Assembly: GCA_009869945.1 (NCBI GenBank)
Contig: WIXG01000054.1
Location: 62,001-126,000, forward strand
DNA length: 64,000 nucleotides
Source: Mesaphorura yosii
Lineage: Eukaryota > Arthropoda > Collembola > Poduromorpha > Tullbergiidae
Direction: 5' to 3'
A program made the translations under genes and the position numbers. Shown here piece after piece: positions 23,930 through 34,883 of the stretch (within the stretch, counting starts at the first letter, position 1; every line of letters starts with the position of its first letter). The notes beneath the pieces were generated by a model. The model worked only from the letters and a program-made list of their open reading frames with translations. It did no database searches and had not been told where the DNA came from.

Positions 23930-24320
23930 ACAAGAGCCAGAGAGCAAGAGAGATGTGGTGTAAATATCAAACTTGCAACAGAAATACGTAAACCAACATT
24001 TTAAAGTCTAAACTAAGGACTCTGTATTTATTCTTTGTAACCAAATGAAGTTTTCTTTAGTTAACAAGGATCGTATATTTGATTACATGCAGAAACTCAG
24101 ATCACGGTATAAGAAAAGCTGAACTTGAATAAATTCCACCATTTTATGATTGTTTTGCTTGTAAAAATTAGGAAACCGGAGAACTTGCGTCCTTATTCGT
24201 TATTCTGTGATTTCATCCGTTTATTCAGATTCTAAACAAGCAATGATTTTCACAATTAAAACGAAGTCAGAATTACAGAAGTATGAAATGAACATAGGAA
24301 TTAAAAACAAGCTTAATTCT
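23930..24320. other. Convergent 3' UTR region of RING2 and SF3A3
   Basis: Tail-to-tail spacer of about 390 bp. It contains AATAAA at 24128 for RING2 and, on the minus strand, a matching signal near 24213 for SF3A3. No other gene seen. Confidence 0.6.
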
Positions 24321-26180
24321 CTAAAGAAGGCCCTGTCTCTTGAGATCCTCAAATGTCTTCTTATTCACCACGTTCCCCATCGAATCCTCAAACTCTTCCT
24401 CCTGATCAGGAACCCAGCGTTCGGCTGTTTTCTGTCCCCGCAATTTTTCCCACACTGAATGAAAATAGATGTTTCAAGTAAATTAATGTTTGCCCTGATA
24501 ACAATGAGAAGCTACAGTTAACTTACACTGTAGTGCGTCTTCAATTAACGTAACATTTGCAAAATGTGCGGTATTTGGAATTCCTAAACATCTCATTCCA
24601 TGAGCGTGTCTCCATTCCTGAAAGGAGAATCGATTCCCAAATTAAAATTAATAGGAACAATTTACACGCTTAAGATTTAACAGCAGTCAGTGCACTCACC
24701 GCAAAATGCCTCTGAAACGCCTTGGGCCCTTTGTACACAAAATTTCCACATATTTCGCAGTTGTAGCTTATATTTAGTCCGTGTAGCTTGTACAGCCAGT
24801 AAGGAATTGGTTTGCCATCCCAGCCAAGCGGCAGATTTTTGGGATTGTACGGAATATCATCGTCTTCCTCATCGGAATCGCTGGGCTCTTCAACCTCGTC
24901 CTCGGATTCCTCTTTCTCGCCCGCCGTCCGTGCCTGTTTCCGTGTCACATTTTCTTTCGTCGCACTACGCTGTTCAGAGAGAAGTTCGGCAAGCTTGTAG
25001 ATTTGTGCTTCCAGCAGAGCAATATCCTTGTTCTTCTCGCCATCTTTACGACTCTTGTCGCTGCCGCCTGCGCTTGTTCCTGGTTTTGACTTCGCAAAGT
25101 GTGCCGGGTCAATTTCTTCCAGCGATTTGCCCTTGGTTGAAAAGAGACGCTTTGCTCTCTCCTCCAGCGTGCCACCACATTTCAGGCCGAGAGCCATCAG
25201 CCCTGACTTGAGTCTGTCCAGCCCTAAAGTTGCAAGTTCTTCCGCTGTCGAGAAGGCCGACAGGTCCAAATGAGCTCCAGTGTGTGCCAAGGCACCGATG
25301 TGAGTCTCCTTAGGCCAACCAGGAAACTGTCCATTCTCCCACTGCACATCGAAATCCTTTTGCACTTGCTCGCAAATGCCATCCACATCAAGCAATGGCT
25401 TAATTCTCGCAACGAAATTGTAGAGGTAGTCCAGTAACTCTTCGGCGTACTTTCGATACTCAGCTCCTTTGCGCTCCTTGGGGATCTCGTAGAGTCGATC
25501 GAAGATGCTCAAGTACGTGATGTAGTCCACGCGTTGCACTCCTTTCAGGTTCAAGTACTTCTCAAAACACTCATTCAAGTCTAGATATTTTCCGTAGCCT
25601 TCTTCGTCCTTGAACTCAACGAGATTGGTGAACTCTTCGCTAGTGGACTCTCGCATTTTCTTGTACTCTTCAAATTCTAGGGACATTGGAATCGATACTT
25701 CGTTGGGATGCTTACGGTAGAATTCCTTTATGGTTTTGAGACGAGTATAAAACTCGTTGAACTCATTCGGGCCACCTAATGCCTGGATCTCGGATTTACG
25801 GGCGGAATCTTTATCTTCGTACAGGTCGCGCAGACTAGCCGTGCTCTCCATGTATCTCTGTAAAAAATTGTTGGATTATCAAACATCTGATACTCAAATA
25901 CTCATTTACTTTCACGGTTTAAGATTTAACTCACGTCCAGCAACATTTTCGTCCTGTGTTCCGAATTTATGTTGTCCCTATGCTGAAAGGCAAATGGGTG
26001 ATCAGTTGGCAATTTAGTAAAGAGCTTCTACTCCTAAAAAAAGCATCACTCCAGTCCCAGTTTGAAGGTTGTTTAACTTACCGACATTTTCTTGTGCAAG
26101 AATTCCTCGACCATTGTGTCGATAATCCGTTCGCGTTCTTCATGGTAGCGTCGCTGCTGCTCGATAAGGGTTTCCATCAT
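24321..26180 (-). CDS. SF3A3: Splicing factor 3A subunit 3 (SF3a60)
   Basis: Subunit of the SF3a part of the U2 snRNP, needed for prespliceosome assembly. Five exons (26180..26082, 25982..25935, 25857..24700, 24617..24527, 24454..24321) give 509 residues, compared with about 501 in vertebrates. Collinear family blocks are visible: [18 protein letters not shown] at the N-terminus, [25 protein letters not shown]-type helices, then [54 protein letters not shown] (SAP-like fold), [26 protein letters not shown] and the C2H2-type matrin finger [28 protein letters not shown]. The C-terminus [13 protein letters not shown] matches the family end exactly. Acidic D/E repeats near residue 380 vary between species. 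Confidence 0.97.
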
Positions 26181-26807
26181 CGGCAGGAGCACAAGCTAAT
26201 TTGCTCCAGAACTTGGTTCACTGATTAACTTATTAACTTCGGGATAAGTAGTTTATGCCTAAATGTTCTAAATCAGCGACAGCAAACAATCGAACACTAC
26301 AACTGTTGTAGAGAGACTCGTGAATTTGGTTTTTACAAGTGTAAAGCAGCGGCGTTCTGTAGCGTAGTTCAAATACATTGTGCCAAGTGCATAACACAAG
26401 GAATGCCTTCACTGTTTCTCATATCTCAAATAAGAAAGCAAAGCTCCTACTGTCGATCGAAGCTTTAATTCGCATTCGGTTATTTCGATATATGATTGGA
26501 TCAAGCACCGGAAATTAAAATGTGGAAACACTGGAGATTTACTAATCAGTAATTTATTTCATCAACTCAGTACTGTATTCTACTATAGACTACTTTACAT
26601 GTTACAGTTACATTTACATTTAAATACGCTAGAATTGTACTACTACTATGCAGTATTCGGGGCAATGTTAGAAAAGTAATAAATGGTAGTAATAAGAATC
26701 CTGCATTGCCCCCTTCAAAACATTCCATCCGTGTTCGTTCTCCATGATGTCTTCGTCTTCTGGGTCCTGTCTCCATCGCGTTGTTTTTTCGCTGAAGGTC
26801 CTTGTGC
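26181..26807. other. 5' flank of SF3A3 and 3' UTR of NDUFA4
   Basis: About 630 bp. The NDUFA4 polyadenylation signal (minus-strand AATAAA) is at 26553-26558. Nothing else recognised. Confidence 0.5.
26553..26558 (-). terminator. Polyadenylation signal, NDUFA4
   Basis: Minus-strand AATAAA about 250 bp after the stop codon; the only canonical signal I noted in this 3' flank. Confidence 0.4.
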
Positions 26808-27325
26808 TTAGTACTTTGGAGAAGGTCCAGGCTCCGAGTAGTCACGGCCCACCTTCAGAAGCTACAATCAATCAAATAATGCAATCGCTCCTTAATCTCT
26901 CGTAGCCAAACAAAGACAAGATAAAATCAAGATATTGCTTGGAGAGAGCACTTACCTTGAACTGGCGATCATGGTAGTCGTTCCAGGGTTCCGGGTTCTT
27001 GTGACGAGCCAGCTCAATGTCAGGACCCTTGAGAGTGTGGATGATGGCCAGGACTCCAAATGTGATTCCAGTGCCAATCGCCGCGAGAATCGGGATAATC
27101 TGAGACAAAAACCCGCAATATTTGTCTAAACACAAGAAGTGCCAGTTGTGCCAGTGATCTCAGTGGCAGTAAATATGAGTTTTCACATACCCCGTAGTGC
27201 CTTTTCAGGGAAGCCTTGGTGAGTCCACTGAGCTGTGGCTTGCTGAAGGGCAGACCCCAAGTTTGCATGGGATCTGGAGGAGCCGTGGTTGTTGGGGGCT
27301 TGAAGTTGACGCCCGTTGTACGCAT
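26808..27325 (-). CDS. NDUFA4: Cytochrome c oxidase-associated subunit NDUFA4
   Basis: Small inner-membrane protein first assigned to complex I and now regarded as a complex IV subunit. Three exons (27325..27191, 27099..26956, 26861..26808) give 110 residues. Family signatures are a short basic segment (KASLKRHYG), one membrane helix (IIPILAAIGTGITFGVLAII), the NPEPWNDY motif and the C-terminal KVGRDYS. At 110 residues it is longer than the usual 80-90, because of about 30 extra N-terminal residues rich in Pro and Thr. The start was placed at MRTTGVNF. An upstream in-frame Met exists, but the sequence between them looks like 5' UTR. The 766-bp region upstream is shared head to head with a small plus-strand gene. 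Confidence 0.9.
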
Positions 27326-28091
27326 TGTTACAAAGTTATTCAATGTCACGTTATTCTCAAGATAAGAATACCTTTGCAAATACAATAGCAATTCGTTCAG
27401 TTGAAATTCGTAATCATTCACAAGTCGAAAGTTTGAAAATGCACTCAGAATATTTCAGGCAATGTCCTTATATCGCAATCTTCGGTCATCGGTTTGTTCG
27501 CTGTGTTTCTAAACGACGCAGTTGGCAGTTGGGTCCTACTTAACCTGCCATGGTATCGGGGGCTTCATATTTATACAATTCGCGAATCTGGAGTTCCAGC
27601 GAATGCCACAGAAGAGTGAACGTTCCAAAGCGCACATGGACAGCATCAGAATCTTAACCCACCTCAATAATAAGAGTTGGCTTGGTTCCCCTCTTGTTCA
27701 TAGCAGTTGAGTTAATGCAGTGTGCGCCTATGCCGGTTTTTGCGTAGTTGGTTGGGAGAACTGTGGAACCACCGACGCACAGAGCAATAAAGCGAAATGC
27801 ACACTCGGATGGAGAGACAAGGTCATGCGTTCAATTTCGCTTTCGTGTTTACAAACACTAACGAAGAACTTTCCATAGAAGGTCGCATACGCTGTCTGGT
27901 TCACGTTAACTCGCTTGTCCTCGCACTCATATATATATACGAGTTTCTTGCGCAGTTAAATTCTAAATTTATCCACAGCATTACACCGGTTCAGAGTTCG
28001 AGTTCGTTTGCGAGTTACCGAATGTGTTTAGTCGTGATCGTATGTAAAATGTAATTTATTGAGCCGCCTCAAACTCAATTCCAAGTGCATC
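27326..28091. other. Divergent 5' flank of NDUFA4 (-) and the 28.1-kb small gene (+)
   Basis: About 770 bp, presumably both promoters. A short AT run (ATATATATATAC near 27930) is TATA-like but may be simple repeat. Confidence 0.4.
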
Positions 28092-28588
28092 ATGCTGTTT
28101 AAACTTAATCTTGGTGGTGGTAGCCACTCACCAAGTGCTTCGTCTCATCACTGGCTCGAGACGATTAAATCATTTGCCCACACGCCTGACAATTCGACGA
28201 TCACAGTGACCCGGCGTTTATTGGCAAAGGTAAGGGCAAATGGCGACTGACTCGTACGAGTGCATTCATTGTTTCATTATTCATTTCTCATTCTAAATGC
28301 CCATCTCGGTGTCGTATTGTATTGCAGGTCTTGATCGCGATGCTGATCCTCAGCTGCATCGAGCGACTCTCCAATGACATCCAGGAAGTGAACCCGGATC
28401 ACGAGAGCAACATTTGCTCGTATTGGAGCTACTATTGGAACTGCAACCACAGCCATAGCCATAATGGTGACGCCGAAGAAGGCGCAAATGCAAAGATGCC
28501 TGTCGAAAGTATGGGCATGAAATCACCGATATCACTACCAGTATTCAACCCCCATTTTGTCTTGATTCCAAATCAGAATTTGCAATAA
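28092..28588 (+). CDS. Small unrecognised protein, possible single-pass membrane protein
   Basis: Two exons (28092..28229 and 28328..28588) join in phase 0 at AAG|GTAAGG and TTGCAG to give 132 residues. A hydrophobic stretch LLAKVLIAMLILSCI at about residues 43-57 could be a membrane segment or internal signal anchor. After it come a Trp/Tyr/His-rich patch (SYWSYYWNCNHSHSHN) and a Met-containing C-terminus. The TAA stop overlaps an AATAAA signal (28584-28589). The alternative frame of exon 2 is also open for a while and hydrophobic, so the model is uncertain. No family recognised. Confidence 0.4.
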
Positions 28589-28944
28589 AAGCCACAATAG
28601 TTGTTTCTATACAGCATTTTGAAGTACTAAACGAACGAAACTTTATTTCGCTAATGAATGGAATCAACAAACCAACAAACTTTTATTGGCATCGGGATAG
28701 TTGTCATTTTCTCATTCATTCTCTCATTTCCAAATTTTAACATTCGCATTCATTTGCTGCAAAATTCCGATTTTCGCCGAGCCTTTCGGTCTTTCGGTCG
28801 AGCTGCCGCCGTCCTAATCCTGCTGAAAATTACTTTTCTGGCGACTTAACTGGACCTGTGGGCTAGCGGTTGACATCCTTTCCAAAGTTCTGAAAAATTT
28901 CTAAACAAAATTGAGGGGGAAGTGATCCTGTTCTGGGAAGAATC
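28589..28944. other. Intergenic, 5' flank of the Pro/Glu/Cys-rich gene
   Basis: About 355 bp without a recognised element. Confidence 0.5.
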
Positions 28945-31845
28945 ATGAGCACGTTTTGGTCCAAGCTCTTCGGCGGCGGTGGAAGAGGTGACACAGATTC
29001 TGGTCAGGACGACGAGTGCAACAGCCGTTGGGGTTCCAGAGTATCCAGTAGTACTGCTGCTGCAAGTGGGAATAATAAGAAACAACTCTCTGCCAGATCT
29101 TCCTCCTGTGGTTTCTGCCCTAGGTCTCACAAAAATGATCGTGCCGTGACAACTCCATGTTGCAAAGATGATGAAAAGGTAAAGTCATTCGTAATTCTTT
29201 ATCTTTACTTCCACTCATTGTTTCATAAATTAACCTGCACGCTGTAGATTGAAGCAAAGCACAAAGAACTGAACGCAATTTGCGAGCACTTGAATATCGA
29301 GAAAGAAGAAATTCGACATCATCGAGACGTAATGAATCCAACGTTGGTTGTGCGCAACGACGGCTACTCAGTCCCATTTTTCTCTTCATTCTTCGCCAGT
29401 TGCGAACGTGCGGCTCCCTCCGGTAAGTTCGGTTCCTGACAGAGAAGGTTTGTAGCAAGATTTGTGTTTTATTTGCTCACGTGTGTAACATTTCCAACTC
29501 CTCCAATTTACGAATTCCTGAATACTTTGGCTACTTTTTTTTTTTACTTGTCTTCCAGATTGTAAGCCAAGATGTGAACCAAGTTGGCAACCTGAACCGC
29601 TGTTTTGTGAGAAAAGTCATAGGCCGAAGGCAGAACCATCGTTTCCAGAGCCAGAGATAGAAGTATTCGGTGCGCCTCCCGCTGCCTCCATGCCTGAAGA
29701 CCCATGCGCGAACTACTGCAGTCAATTCAGCAAAGATGAAGACAGCTTATACGAGCCCGCGCCACTTCACTTCGACGCTTGTCCACCAGAAGACTATTAT
29801 TATCAACAGTATTGCGAAGACGAGCCAACGTTCGACAACTGTAACACAGTGGAAGAACTCCCGTCACAAAAAGCGCCAGCGGAGGATTGTCAGCAGCAAG
29901 CGGAGCCTGAGGTAATCATTCTAAAGGACGAAGTGGAACAGATTCTTCTGGAAGATGCCACCGGGCTTGAGGATGTCGCTGCTGACGATTGTTGCCTGGG
30001 ACCAACTGAAGCGGAAGAAGCTGTTGCAACTCAAGTAGACTGCTCATGCGCACAACCTTCAGAACCACAGTCACCGGCTTCATGGTGGAATCGTGTCAAG
30101 AAGCCGACATTCGCGGACATCTGCCCAGAGTATGCTGCCAGAAAGGAAGAGGTAAAGCCCACTCCTGTGATTCGAGAACCTGCGTGTAAACTTGAGCCAA
30201 CTGAACCTGTTTCTCCACAGGAGGAATGTGCCCCGCAACAACCACCACCACCAAAGGCAGAGAGTTCCTGCGTGGATTTGAGTTCTTGTCTGGACTTGAG
30301 TCTTCCAAAACTTGAAGACATCTGCCGAGAACGAAAAGTTCCTGCCTCTTCGAGCTGTGACTGCAAGCCGAAAGTTGAAGCTACACCTCCACCTGCTCCT
30401 GTTTGTACGCCAGAACCAGAACCGAAACCACAACCCCCCACTTGTGATTGTTCATGCGCTCCTCCGCCCTCCCCTGTGGCATGCTGTCCGGCTATTCCAG
30501 AGCACCCAATTCCTCCAGTTGACGTCAAGGAAATTGCCGCCAAAGCCATGCAGGTGGCCGCTCCTCTTATGCAATGTGCATCAGAGGCTGCAGCTTGTCA
30601 ACAATGTCCTCGTCTTGTCATCTGCTACATTTGCGATTTTGGTGATACTGCAACGCCGCCACAAGATCCTTGCACACCGAAACCTGTAGAATGTGCAGAA
30701 GTCCCGAAACCAGCAGACGAGTGCGAAGAAGTTCCTCCAGTTAATGTAGATGATTGTTACGGATGTTATACTCCACCTTCGCCACCGGTGTTTGAAGAAT
30801 GCGTCGAAGAACTACCCGTTGTTGATGAATGTTTCGAAGAGCCACCAGTTGTCGAAGAAGAACCATATCCTTGCCCTCCGATTGAAGTTTGCGACTGCAG
30901 TTGTGGTGAACAAGCTGTACCTAAGGAGCTGCCAGAAGAACCTCTTTGTGAACCAGAGCCAGAACCGGAGGTTTGCCCGCCACCACCGGAAGAGACTCTG
31001 CCTTGCCCAGTTGAACCAGAACCTGCCCCCTGCAGATGGCCATGGTCAGAACCCGAACCGATTCCAGTAGCGGTTGAAGATGATTGTAAGGAGGACGATG
31101 AAGATCCGAAGGAACCACCACCTCCTCCTCCTCCACTAGTCTGTGTCGAGGAGCGTCTCGCCGAACTCCGTGAACACAATTCACGCTTCATGAATGAGTT
31201 CTGCGGTTGTCGTAAGTGCATCGAGTCAGGAGGCTGCTGTCAAGAAAGCGACCCCGGCCCATACAAATGCACGTGCCCCGACTGTGGCGATGTACGTGGC
31301 GACAATCCAGAGTGTAGCATGTGCAACTTCGCTGTTTGCATGGACAAGTACTCAAAGAGATGTGCTGAAGAGGATGACACCCAATGCGACTGCCCGGATT
31401 ATGTTCGAGATCGGTGCAACTCAACAAGACTCAACAGATTCGATCTGAACCCGGATGGAACTCCCAAGTGTGAAGGTGCAATGTGTCTTCAACGTGCCCA
31501 AACTTACCTATGGGAATCAATCGTGAGAAACATTAGAATTATTCTCGCAGTACCGCATTTGAGATGAGACATACTCATGAATTCTTTTGTCTTGTATTGA
31601 ACATTTCACAGGAGCCGAAGGAACCGACTTCTTACGGTACGCTTGCGTTCAAGGGGCAGGAGTTCAACGACTTCTCTGATTGTATCCCAAATTGCTGCAC
31701 ATGTGAGTGCACGTGCGGTGAATGTGAATGTGGTGGCTCGAGTCAGTCAAGCCAAGATCGTTGTCGTGGAGTGGACAGGAAGTACCACGGTGCAATGACG
31801 CTGGATCAAGTGCAGAAGTGGTTTTGGTGCCATGATCATCGCTAA
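28945..31845 (+). CDS. 868-residue Pro/Glu/Cys-rich protein, unrecognised
   Basis: Four exons (28945..29178, 29248..29422, 29559..31522, 31612..31845) join in consistent phase to 868 residues. There is no signal peptide. The N-terminus MSTFWSKLFGGGGRG is followed by a Ser/Gly-rich part and a short helical, charged segment (exon 2). The large third exon is dominated by Pro, Glu and Cys, with recurring motifs PEPEPEP, CDCSC, VEECVEELPVV and EECFEEPP, and a repeated WWNRVKKPTFADICPEYAARKEE / LSLPKLEDICRERK pair that looks like two diverged copies of a PTFADIC / PKLEDIC motif. The last 200 residues are Cys-dense with CxxC pairs (CGCRKCIESGGCC, CTCPDCGDV, CSMCNFAVCMDK, CCTCECTCGECECGG), suggesting metal binding or disulfide cross-linking. 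Without a secretion signal, a cytoplasmic structural or sperm-tail-like protein is possible. No known domain is assigned. Confidence 0.75.
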
Positions 31846-32039
31846 CTACGCCGGTACGAGCAAGACAAAATCTTGTGCCAAGAGTTCAGATCACATTTTT
31901 CGCTTTCTGAATTTTAGGTGCTCTTTTGGGATGAAGACAAGACTCAGGACGGAAGATTTTATACTCACAAAATTCTAATTTGAATTTTAAATTTCTCAAT
32001 TTAATTTGATGTCAATTTTATAATTTTTTTGATACACAA

Positions 32040-32779
32040 TTAAAACCGGTACACTTTAACTGAGACGTAATCGTCATCTGTTAAATGCTCTTGCTTGAAA
32101 ACCCTCTCGCCTGTGTCTGGATCCACAAAATCCTTGTAGCAAACTCTTCCAAGTGTTTCAAATGACTTGGTCGCAGCACGTGTGAACGGGCTAGACGTGA
32201 AGACTTTCAACACTTTTATGTCCAAAGCCTTGAAGTATGCCATCGAGCGCTGATAGAATTCCTTCGCGAGCCCGTTGTTACGATACTCCGGTGTGGTGGA
32301 AGCCAGGTAGAAGAATCCGTACTCGTCTACGCCGTATCTGTTGAAAATGTCCGCTTCCTTATCGAGTTGGTTAAATATTTTGAGGACTTTTATCATTTGT
32401 GGAGTGCGGAATTGCAAATGAGAAAACAAATCCACATCTTTACGGTGAATGTGGCTTACACGCAGAGCAGCAATCTACAGAAGAAGACCAATCAGTAAGG
32501 ACAAGTTGAATAGGTTCAGGTCCGACTTACATCGCCAGTCTGGTTGTCCTCGGCCAAGAAGCTCATGCCCTGCTCCATCGACACTCGCACCAGAGACACA
32601 AACTCTTCCGTGTATGCTGCGTCCGCTCCAACGTTCTGGTTGGTGACTTCATCGCGCATGAAGTATTTTCGCACGTTGTCGCACACTCTGTCGTAGTCTG
32701 CTGGCTCAATGGCACGGATTGTGAAGCACTTGAACTGGCCTTCGACGAGTGAACGAGGATCCCACCTTTCCGAGCCCAT
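32040..32779 (-). CDS. GNAT-family N-acetyltransferase (arylalkylamine/dopamine type)
   Basis: Acetyl-CoA-dependent acetyltransferase. Two exons (32779..32531 and 32474..32040) give 227 residues. The N-terminus FTIRAIEPADYDRVCDNVRKYFMRDE is the first GNAT strand and helix as in insect-type arylalkylamine N-acetyltransferases. The acetyl-CoA motif A appears as YRNNGLAKEFYQRS (R-x-x-G-x-A), preceded by the beta strand GFFYLASTTPEY. The end has the FETLGRVCYKDF segment and a short C-terminal tail. In arthropods such enzymes acetylate dopamine, serotonin or other amines in cuticle hardening and amine inactivation; the substrate here is unknown. A TATA-like and initiator pair lies about 35-70 bp upstream of the start. 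Confidence 0.88.
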
Positions 32780-32811
32780 TTTACCACTTGTGTGCGCCAA
32801 GTTGACCAAGA

Positions 32812-32848
32812 GACTGATTGCAATAACAAACTGAGTCTTTTATTTATG
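32812..32848 (-). promoter_or_regulatory. Core promoter of the acetyltransferase gene (TATA-like plus initiator)
   Basis: On the minus strand, CATAAATAAAAG (32848-32837) is followed about 30 bp later by TCAGTC (32817-32812), an arthropod initiator consensus. The start codon is 33 bp further on. The spacing fits a TATA-Inr promoter with a very short 5' UTR. Confidence 0.45.
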
Positions 32849-33151
32849 TGAGAGCACGAGACACGTATTCTCCGACTGCTACTTGAACGTTGGACGTCGG
32901 ACCTTGACTCGTGGACTTGCTAAATGAGAGTCATAAATAAATTTATTATTGTCGGGTTACGTAACTTGGACAAGTTCAAGTGGTATCACAGGTTACGTTA
33001 ACTATGCAGAAAAATTTTCCATGACATGTACACTGTACAATAAGGTTGACGTAATGGCTGACATGCTGACAATTCCGTATTTCGGTATTTATTACATTCG
33101 AGCGCGTGACGTGTCAAAATTTATTGAGCTTCATTGCCATTATATAGTCAG

Positions 33152-34183
33152 TTAACTTCTCTGCGAAACATAAGATTTCTTGACATCTCGAGCAACACTC
33201 GGGTCGAAGTATGATTGTTCTTGTTCCGACGCTTGGTTTCGCAACAGAAGTTCTCTCCCGCGTACCAGGTCCTTGGTATAGATCAGTGACTTGAGAGGAA
33301 GGGTCGCCATTTCCTTAAGCTTCCTTTCCACCTCAAGTCTGAATGTAGATGAAGGGAACACCCAGCTCACCAGTCCCGCATCGTACGCTTCCTGAGCGCT
33401 AGCCTTCTGGCAGAATAGCAAGATTCGGTTGGCACGAGAGTATCCCATCATCCTAGGAAACGTGTATGTCGATGCAAATTCTGGAGGCAGTCCAAAGCGC
33501 GTGAAATGAGTCTGAAACGTTGCCGCGTCGCTTGCGTACACGCCATCAAACAGACCGAGCATTGTGACAGCGAAACCGACAGCGGGTCCATTAATGCAAG
33601 CGATCAGAGGTTTCTTCACGGTATTTACAGTGGAGAAAAGATCGCTGAACTTGAATGGGGCTTGTGCTGGTGCGGCGTCTGCTGTGCCAGGTTTTGGACC
33701 TGCAAACCCAACCAGATCGATTCCGCTGGAAAAATAAGAGCCCGCACCAGTCAGAGCGATTAATGTGACATCGTTCGAATGGTCTGCCTCCTGCAATGCT
33801 CTGATAAACCTCCTGGCCATAGTCAAGTTAACAGCATTCCTCTTGTGCGGCCGATTAAATGTGATTGTGCAGATTCTGTTCTGTGTGGTGACCAAAACTT
33901 CTTGGATAAGGTCATTAGGAGGGCTGGACTCAACGGCAGTGCCAAAACGGCGACTGCTGATGAAGCCTGAAAAGAATAAAATATTATGCAAGGCCAGCAG
34001 GGCTTCAATATGATATACTGGCGAGCAAATAACCTTACCACCGGAATGGGCTAATGTTGACTTGAGCCGATTCTGGTGGTCCTTCATCATTGACACAGCA
34101 GTTTGGAAGATTGGAGGAGTTCTATTAACACTTTTGGAACGCCAAATGGCGTAGGTGTATGCTCCACCACGGGCCAGTCTCAT
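33152..34183 (-). CDS. Enoyl-CoA delta isomerase 2-like (crotonase superfamily)
   Basis: Crotonase-fold enzyme that shifts double bonds of enoyl-CoA esters in beta-oxidation of unsaturated fatty acids. Two exons (34183..34039 and 33966..33152) give 319 residues. Typical ECI2 segments are ITFNRPHKRNAVN, LTGAGSYFSSGIDL (oxyanion-hole strand), KPLIACINGPAVGFAVTMLGLFD, FTRFGLPPEFASTYTFPRMMG with the catalytic Glu, and the AQEAYDAGLVSWVFP block. There is no N-terminal acyl-CoA-binding domain and no C-terminal SKL peroxisomal signal. The N-terminal 45 residues are rich in Arg, Ser and Thr and poor in acids, as in a mitochondrial presequence. The start codon lies directly on a TATATATAATG sequence, so a downstream Met (SMMKDHQ) is an alternative start. 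Confidence 0.9.
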   Translation of the reverse strand: MRLARGGAYTYAIWRSKSVNRTPPIFQTAVSMMKDHQNRLKSTLAHSGGKVICSPVYHIEALLALHNILFFSGFISSRRFGTAVESSPPNDLIQEVLVTTQNRICTITFNRPHKRNAVNLTMARRFIRALQEADHSNDVTLIALTGAGSYFSSGIDLVGFAGPKPGTADAAPAQAPFKFSDLFSTVNTVKKPLIACINGPAVGFAVTMLGLFDGVYASDAATFQTHFTRFGLPPEFASTYTFPRMMGYSRANRILLFCQKASAQEAYDAGLVSWVFPSSTFRLEVERKLKEMATLPLKSLIYTKDLVRGRELLLRNQASEQEQSYFDPSVARDVKKSYVSQRS

Positions 34184-34883
34184 TATATATAGCGGCTCGG
34201 CTGAATTGAATCAGTAACAACTGAAGCAATCAAAGTTCACACGAGCATCTTATCTTTGTAATTATCCGATATCAGGCTGCATTTGTAAAGTTCAAATCGG
34301 CATCAGAATGCGCTTTAACTGAACCAAGCAAACTGACTCTTTGTGCATTATCGGCATCTTTGTCTCCTCGCTGACTCGATTCATTTCCTCTAACGCAGGA
34401 TAATTGTTCAACCATTTCATTCATTTACAAGCTACCCAATTCAGACTATTCAACCCAAGTATCACTTTATAACATGTTTAGGTGCCAATTTCCGTAAAAA
34501 TCACTTAAGAATGTCAATACGCCAAATAGTTTAACCATAGTGTCACCCAGTTGAGATATTTAGCGATTAAGCCCCTATTTTGTGTTTCCTACAGGCCTGC
34601 CGCTGACACTTTCATGAATCGTTCAATCAAGACACAAGACAACACGATTCAACACTTTGGAACTGACAAATACTTGCCGTTTGTGATGTTCTGATGTCAG
34701 TGACACATTGACCGAGCCGAGCTACCCGTGTCATCTATAATGGAGGAAGAGCTGTCCCGTTACTTCAACAATGATCCGCAGTTTTTTACAGAAAATATGT
34801 CCCATGTCCGGCTCATGCTTAATTACGCTATCATTCAAGTCGACGAGGTTGACACGCGCAGTATGCTTTCTGAAGTTCTCCCG
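34184..34883. other. Divergent 5' flank of the ECI2-like gene (-) and the CUB gene (+)
   Basis: About 700 bp. An in-frame ATG at 34740 could extend the CUB protein by 48 residues, but it would bury the signal peptide. A TATATATAAT stretch sits at the ECI2 start. Confidence 0.5.

Noticed and set aside
30031-30549. Long minus-strand frame (172 codons) opposite the Pro/Glu/Cys-rich gene
   Set aside because: Its composition is the mirror of the biased codons on the plus strand, and the plus-strand gene has splice support.
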